NCBI GenBank assembly: GCA_036490715.1
Contig: DASXDL010000048.1
Span: forward strand, 124,001 to 188,000
Direction of reading: 5' to 3'
DNA length: 64,000 nt
Source: FEN-1191 sp036490715
Lineage (GTDB): Bacteria > Pseudomonadota > Gammaproteobacteria > Steroidobacterales > Steroidobacteraceae
Shown one piece after another: positions 59,633-64,000 of this stretch (position 1 is the first letter of the stretch; each line of letters starts with the position of its first letter). The notes below the pieces were generated by a model. The model saw only the letters and a list, made by a program, of their open reading frames with translations. It did no database searches and had not been told where the DNA came from. Position numbers and translations under genes: made by a program.

Positions 59633-62600
59633 TTAATGTGCCAGCGCGGCCGAGCCCGACAGGGCTTCCAGGCTGTAGTTCAAGCGCGCGTTACCGGCTC
59701 CGAACTCATGCTCGAGCTGCTCGAGCAGCTCACGCGAGGGTCGCACCTTCCACTCATCTCCCAGGCTCAGCACGCCGTCGGCTCGGTCGGTATGGCAGCG
59801 CAACAGCACGCTGCACTTGCCGCCGCGCGCCTGGCGCAGCAGCACTTCGAGTTGCGCCAGCCGCGCATCGGCGCCGCGCGCGTCCGGCCAATCGATCAGC
59901 AGCTGACACGCCAGACGCTCGCGAACCGCATCGAGCGACTGCATCTGGCGTGCCTGCAGCCGCCAGGCGTCGGAGAATTCGTCGAAGCGCAGCGCGCCCT
60001 CGACCTGTAGCAGCGTGTCCTTGACGATCAGTTCGCGATGCCGCTGGTAGACCTCGTCGTACATCGTGACCTCCATGCGCCCGCTGCGATCGTCGAGCAT
60101 GAAGCTGACGCGCGCCGCGCGCTTGCGCACTTCCACGATCAGACCGGCCAGGGTCACCTGGCGCGCGTCGGCCCAGGCGCGCGCCGGGTCGAGCGGCGCG
60201 CTCGGGCGGTCGCCGGCGAAATCGCCGACGCGACCGGAGGCGAAGTAGCGCAGGTCCGGCTCGTACGGCGCGATCGGATGGCCAGTCAGGTACAAGCCGA
60301 GCGTTTCGCGCTCGCCGGCCAGCCGCTGCGAGGCATTCCACTCCGCCACCGGTTTGAGTACCAGCGCCTCGCTGGCCTCTTTCGGATGGGAACTGCTGCC
60401 GAATATATCGCTCTGGCCGGCGGCACGGGTGCGCGCGCTCTGCTCGCTGGCCTGCAGTGCGTGCTCCAGATGCGCCGCCAGCGTGGCGCGATTGGCGCCG
60501 AGCGCGTCCAGGCTGCCCGAGCGGATCAGTGCTTCGAACACGCGCCGGCTCAGGCGCGACAGGTCGAGACGCCGGCACAGATCAATCAGATCCTGGAACG
60601 GTCCGTGACGTTCGCGCTCGTCGACGACTGCTTCGACCGCTGAGCGGCCCACGCCCTTGATCGCGCCCAGTCCGTAGCGAATGGTGCGCTCATCGGCCAC
60701 CGCGAACATGTAGCTGGAACTGTTGATGTCGGGTGCCAGCACCTTGAGGCCGATCTGCGTGCAGTCGTCGATCAACGCGACGATTTTGTCGGTGTGATCC
60801 ATGTCGGCCGACAGGATCGCCGCCATGAAGGCGGCTGGATAATGCGCCTTAAGGTACGCGGTCTGGTAGGCCAGCAGCGCGTACGCCGCCGAGTGCGACT
60901 TGTTGAAGCCGTAGCCGGCGAACTTCTCCATCAGGTCGAAGATGTGGGCCGCCAGCCGCACATCGACCCCGCGCGCACGCGCGCCGTCGACGAATACCGA
61001 ACGCTGCTTGGCCATCTCCTCCGGCTTCTTCTTGCCCATGGCCCGGCGCAGCAGATCGGCGCCGCCGAGCGTGTAGCCGGCCAGCACCTGCGCGATTTGC
61101 ATGACCTGTTCCTGATACAGGATCACCCCGTAGGTGGCCTCCAGCACCGGCTTTAGGTCCGGATGCAGGTAATCGATCGCCGCCTGATTGCGGCCGTGCT
61201 TGCGGTTGATGAAATCATCGACCATGCCGGACTGCAGCGGTCCGGGACGAAACAATGCCACCAGCGCCACGATGTCCTCGAAACGGTCGGGCTGCAGCCG
61301 CCGGATCAGGTCCTTCATGCCGCGCGATTCCAGTTGGAAGATCGCGGTCGTGCGGCACGATTTCAGCAGCGCATAGGTGGGGGCGTCCTCCATCGGCAGC
61401 GCACCGAGCCGCAGCGCCGGCTCGTCGCGCCGGGTGCGCTCCTCATTTACGGTCGCCACCGCCCAGTCCAGCACGGTCAGGGTGCGCAGGCCCAGAAAAT
61501 CGAACTTCACCAGTCCGGCCGCCTCGACATCATCCTTGTCGAACTGCGTGATCACCCCAGTGCGCCCGGGCTCACAGTACAGCGGTGTGAAATCGGTCAG
61601 CACCGAAGGGGCGATCACGACCCCGCCGGCGTGCTTGCCGGCATTGCGCGTCAGGCCCTCGAGCGAGCGCGCCAGGTCGAGCAGGTTGTGCACCTCTTCG
61701 TCCTGCTGATAGAGCCGCTTGAGTTCGGGCTCCTTGCCAATGGCATCGTCCAGCGTGATGCCGAGCTCGAATGGAATCAGCTTGGCGATCCGATCGACGA
61801 AGCCGTACGGGTGCCCGAGCACCCGGCCGACATCGCGCACCACCGCCTTGGCGGCCAGAGTGCCGTAGGTGATGATCTGCGACACTCGGTCGTGACCGTA
61901 TTTCTCCGCCACGTAATCGATCACCCGATCGCGGCCCTCCATGCAGAAATCGACGTCGAAATCCGGCATCGACACACGCTCAGGATTGAGGAAGCGCTCG
62001 AACAGCAGGTCGTAGCGCAATGGCTCGATGTCGGTGATGCCCAGGGCATAGGCCACCAGCGAGCCGGCGCCCGAGCCGCGCCCCGGTCCGACCGGCACCC
62101 CGTGCTCGCGCGCCCAGCGGATGAAATCGGCCACGATCAGAAAATATCCGGCGAACCCCATCGGGCAGATGACGTCCAGCTCACTGCCCAGACGTGCCAC
62201 ATAGCGCGGCGTATCGGCTGCCGCGATGCCGAGCGCGCTCAGGCGCGACTCCAACCCGTCACGCGCTTGCGCCCGCAGAAAATCGTTGGGAGTCGCGCCC
62301 GTAGGCACCGGATAGTCCGGCAGCCGCGGCTGGCCCAGCGTCAGCTGCAGACTGCAGCGACGCGCGATCTCGACCGAGTTGGTCAACGCCTCCGGCAGGT
62401 CGGCGAACAGCGCACGCATCTCGGCCACACTGCACAGGTACTGGCGCGGGGTGTAGCGGCGCACGCGCGCGGCATCGGCCAGCAGGCTGCCTTCATGAAT
62501 GCAGACGCGCGCTTCGTGCGCCTCGAACTGATCGGCGCGCAAGAAACGCACGTCGTTGGTCGCCACCACCGGCACGCCGCGGCGCGCCGCCAGCTTGAGC

Positions 62601-63157
62601 GCGGCGGGCAGATAGCTGCGCTCGTCAGCTCGCCCGAGCCGTTGCAGTTCCAGATAATAGCGATCGCCGAAAAGCTCCAGCCAGAAATCCAGCGCCTGAG
62701 CCGCCTGCGCATCCCGCTCGCGCAGCAGCGCCCGTCCGACGTCGCCCTCGGCGGCGCCCGACAGCGCGATCAGCCCGGCGGTGCTGGCCGGATCGAGCCA
62801 GCCGCGATCGACCAGTGGCGCGGCGGTCGCGTCCTGGCCCTCGAGATAAGCGCGGCTCACCAGACGCGCCAGATTGCGGTAACCCTCCAGGTTTTGGCAC
62901 AACAGCGTGAGGTGCGACGGGCCAAGCTTCTCCTGCGCCTCACGCAGCAGCAGATCCACGCCGATGATCGGCTGCACGCCGCGCTCGAGCGCCGCGCGGT
63001 AGAACTTCACCATCGCGAACAGGTTGCACTGATCGGTCAGCGCCACCGCCGGCATGCCCTCGGCGCGTACCGCGTCCATAAGCTCGGGCACGCGCACCAC
63101 GCTGTCGATCAGCGAGTACTCAGTGTGCAGGCGCAGGTGCACGAATGTCGGCTTCAT
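59633..63157 (-). CDS. dnaE: DNA polymerase III subunit alpha
   Basis: The 1174-residue replicative polymerase. PHP domain 1-about 280 (FVHLRLHTEYSLIDS), polymerase core with catalytic Asp in PDFDVDFCMEGRDRVIDYV (as PDFDVDF and GRDRVIDYV), the fingers KHAGGVVIAP, the HhH segment and a C-terminal OB domain (VTLAGLIVEVRKR). Start ATG 63157 overlaps the rnhB stop; upstream open frame lies within rnhB. Length is typical (E. coli 1160). Confidence 0.98.
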   Translation of the reverse strand: MKPTFVHLRLHTEYSLIDSVVRVPELMDAVRAEGMPAVALTDQCNLFAMVKFYRAALERGVQPIIGVDLLLREAQEKLGPSHLTLLCQNLEGYRNLARLVSRAYLEGQDATAAPLVDRGWLDPASTAGLIALSGAAEGDVGRALLRERDAQAAQALDFWLELFGDRYYLELQRLGRADERSYLPAALKLAARRGVPVVATNDVRFLRADQFEAHEARVCIHEGSLLADAARVRRYTPRQYLCSVAEMRALFADLPEALTNSVEIARRCSLQLTLGQPRLPDYPVPTGATPNDFLRAQARDGLESRLSALGIAAADTPRYVARLGSELDVICPMGFAGYFLIVADFIRWAREHGVPVGPGRGSGAGSLVAYALGITDIEPLRYDLLFERFLNPERVSMPDFDVDFCMEGRDRVIDYVAEKYGHDRVSQIITYGTLAAKAVVRDVGRVLGHPYGFVDRIAKLIPFELGITLDDAIGKEPELKRLYQQDEEVHNLLDLARSLEGLTRNAGKHAGGVVIAPSVLTDFTPLYCEPGRTGVITQFDKDDVEAAGLVKFDFLGLRTLTVLDWAVATVNEERTRRDEPALRLGALPMEDAPTYALLKSCRTTAIFQLESRGMKDLIRRLQPDRFEDIVALVALFRPGPLQSGMVDDFINRKHGRNQAAIDYLHPDLKPVLEATYGVILYQEQVMQIAQVLAGYTLGGADLLRRAMGKKKPEEMAKQRSVFVDGARARGVDVRLAAHIFDLMEKFAGYGFNKSHSAAYALLAYQTAYLKAHYPAAFMAAILSADMDHTDKIVALIDDCTQIGLKVLAPDINSSSYMFAVADERTIRYGLGAIKGVGRSAVEAVVDERERHGPFQDLIDLCRRLDLSRLSRRVFEALIRSGSLDALGANRATLAAHLEHALQASEQSARTRAAGQSDIFGSSSHPKEASEALVLKPVAEWNASQRLAGERETLGLYLTGHPIAPYEPDLRYFASGRVGDFAGDRPSAPLDPARAWADARQVTLAGLIVEVRKRAARVSFMLDDRSGRMEVTMYDEVYQRHRELIVKDTLLQVEGALRFDEFSDAWRLQARQMQSLDAVRERLACQLLIDWPDARGADARLAQLEVLLRQARGGKCSVLLRCHTDRADGVLSLGDEWKVRPSRELLEQLEHEFGAGNARLNYSLEALSGSAALAH

Positions 63158-63807
63158 GACTCCTCGCCCATCAGCGCATCGTGCTCGCTCGGCAACGCGT
63201 CGGTCGCCAGTCCCCAGGCCAGCTCGCCACTGAGCCAGCTGCGCAACGGATTGAAGCTGCGCCGATGGATCGGGCTCGGCCCCAGGTGCGTCAGTGCCAG
63301 CACATGCTGGCGCGTGCAGTAGCCAAAGTGCTGTGCCATGCCATAGCCCGGATAATGGCCGTTCAGAGTCACCATCAGCGCATCGCGGTGCGTCTTGGCG
63401 ATGATCGAGGCAGCGCTGATGCTGGGCACGAGCGCGTCGCCGCCAACGACGGTGCGCACGCCACAATCGCCAAAACAATCAGTCAACTGCGGCGCACAGT
63501 TACCGTCGATCATGATCATGGTGGGACGCTGCTGCAGCCCGAGCAGCGCCCGCTTCATCGCCAACAGGGTGGCCTGCAGGATGTTGAGCAGATCGATTTC
63601 CTCATGGTCGGCCGCGGCCACCGCCCAGGCCAACGAGCGTTCGCGGATGCGCTGCGCCAGCAGCGTGCGCCGCTCGGGCGGCAACTGCTTGGAATCGCGC
63701 AAGCCGCGGATCGGCCGCTGCGGATTAAGGATCACCGCCGCCGCCACCACCGGGCCCGCCAGCGGACCGCGTCCGGCTTCATCCACTCCGGCAATCAGTT
63801 CGGCCAA
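63154..63807 (-). CDS. rnhB: Ribonuclease HII
   Basis: A 217-residue enzyme cutting RNA in RNA-DNA hybrids and at single ribonucleotides. Active-site motifs are AGVDEAGRGPLAGPV (Asp, Glu), IDGN and SISAASIIAKTHRD. The start is TTG 63807, inside the last codons of lpxB: the two genes overlap by 13 nt. Its stop overlaps dnaE. Confidence 0.95.
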   Translation of the reverse strand: MAELIAGVDEAGRGPLAGPVVAAAVILNPQRPIRGLRDSKQLPPERRTLLAQRIRERSLAWAVAAADHEEIDLLNILQATLLAMKRALLGLQQRPTMIMIDGNCAPQLTDCFGDCGVRTVVGGDALVPSISAASIIAKTHRDALMVTLNGHYPGYGMAQHFGYCTRQHVLALTHLGPSPIHRRSFNPLRSWLSGELAWGLATDALPSEHDALMGEES

Positions 63808-64000
63808 TACCCCGCGCCCCCGTGCTTTGAACCGATATCACGTAGCAGCTGCAGCACGGCCGAAGCCGCGCTCACCGCACCTCCGGCCCGCAGCGACTCA
63901 TGTACCTTGAGAAATTCCCGCTGTAAATACTCCCGACGCGTCGGGTCGTCGAGCGCCTGCTCGATTGCGTCGCATAAATTGTTCGCCGTGACTTGTTCCT
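63795..64000 (-). CDS. lpxB: Lipid-A-disaccharide synthase, C-terminal part
   Basis: The last 67 codons of a gene entering from the right edge. The reading frame gives EQVTANNLCDAIEQAL, then REYLQREFLKVHESLR and AASAVLQLLRD before a TGA at 63797-63795. This ending (QE-x-VT at the C-terminal domain, final helix with A-V-L-x-L) and the position before rnhB-dnaE-accA fit LpxB, which joins UDP-diacylglucosamine and lipid X. It overlaps the TTG start of rnhB by 13 nt. Confidence 0.85.
   Translation of the reverse strand, partial: EQVTANNLCDAIEQALDDPTRREYLQREFLKVHESLRAGGAVSAASAVLQLLRDIGSKHGGAGYWPN

Noticed and set aside
61163..63322. 719-residue open frame antisense to dnaE
   Set aside because: Mirror of the dnaE reading frame. 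DnaE motifs on the other strand are complete, so this long frame is a codon-bias artefact.

Overview
The window is a GC-rich, densely coding piece of a Gram-negative chromosome, most likely a gammaproteobacterium near the Xanthomonadales/Nevskiales. Three things point there: the order metG - RnfB-like ferredoxin - nth; the order lysS - prfB - recJ - rpfE-like gene, known from the Xanthomonas rpf cluster; and the classical block lpxB - rnhB - dnaE - accA - tilS - pyrG - kdsA - eno - ftsB - ispD - ispF. The exact lineage cannot be fixed from the sequence alone. I see no tRNA, rRNA, CRISPR array, phage, transposase or replication origin.

Layout. 1-1602: two tandem twitching-motility ATPases, the first cut by the window edge. 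1637-7031: metG, a convergent rhomboid protease, a lipoprotein, then an overlapping chain RnfB-like ferredoxin - nth - MOSC protein. 7117-11556 (minus): porin 1 and pstA, pstC, pstS, without pstB or phoU; a strong Pho box lies upstream of pstS. 11944-20259 (plus): one tight operon of response regulator, histidine kinase, RND pump, fusion protein, NodT-type outer membrane factor and BON-domain lipoprotein. 20256-23394 (minus): porin 2 (a paralogue of porin 1) and an OprP/OprO-like porin. 23515-29391 (minus): pyruvate dehydrogenase operon aceE-aceF-lpdA. 29531-34856: leucyl aminopeptidase, pyrC, rnt, grxD (opposite strand), a urate-oxidase-N membrane protein, nadC. 34900-38810: a small secreted protein plus modE-modA-modB-modC. 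38819-43435 (minus): MarR regulator with a NodT/EmrA/EmrB drug-efflux operon. 43555-48906 (minus): lysS, prfB (with its programmed +1 frameshift), recJ, rpfE-like. 48927-51729: Mth938-domain protein, an AT-richer gap with a 27-nt inverted repeat, pcm, surE, Smr protein. 51766-64000 (minus): ispF, ispD, ftsB, eno, kdsA, pyrG, tilS, accA, dnaE, rnhB and the tail of lpxB.

The most interesting signal is a pair of molybdate-type operators. Two 24-bp sites built as CGTTATAT - 8 nt - ATATAACG (the second with one mismatch) look like ModE boxes. One sits at the start of the mod cluster and overlaps the start codon of an uncharacterised 181-residue secreted protein, making that protein the probable first gene of a molybdate operon. 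The other lies 63 bp upstream of porin 2, about 13 kb away. Together they predict a molybdate regulon with an outer-membrane channel, a periplasmic protein of unknown function and the ModABC importer, all controlled by ModE. Other signals worth following are the four-repeat Pho box in front of a pst operon lacking its ATPase, an 11-bp-phased repeat in front of the two-component/RND operon, and the MITE-like inverted repeat at 49315-49506. Many genes overlap by 4 nt (ATGA/GTGA), so most transcription units are translationally coupled.
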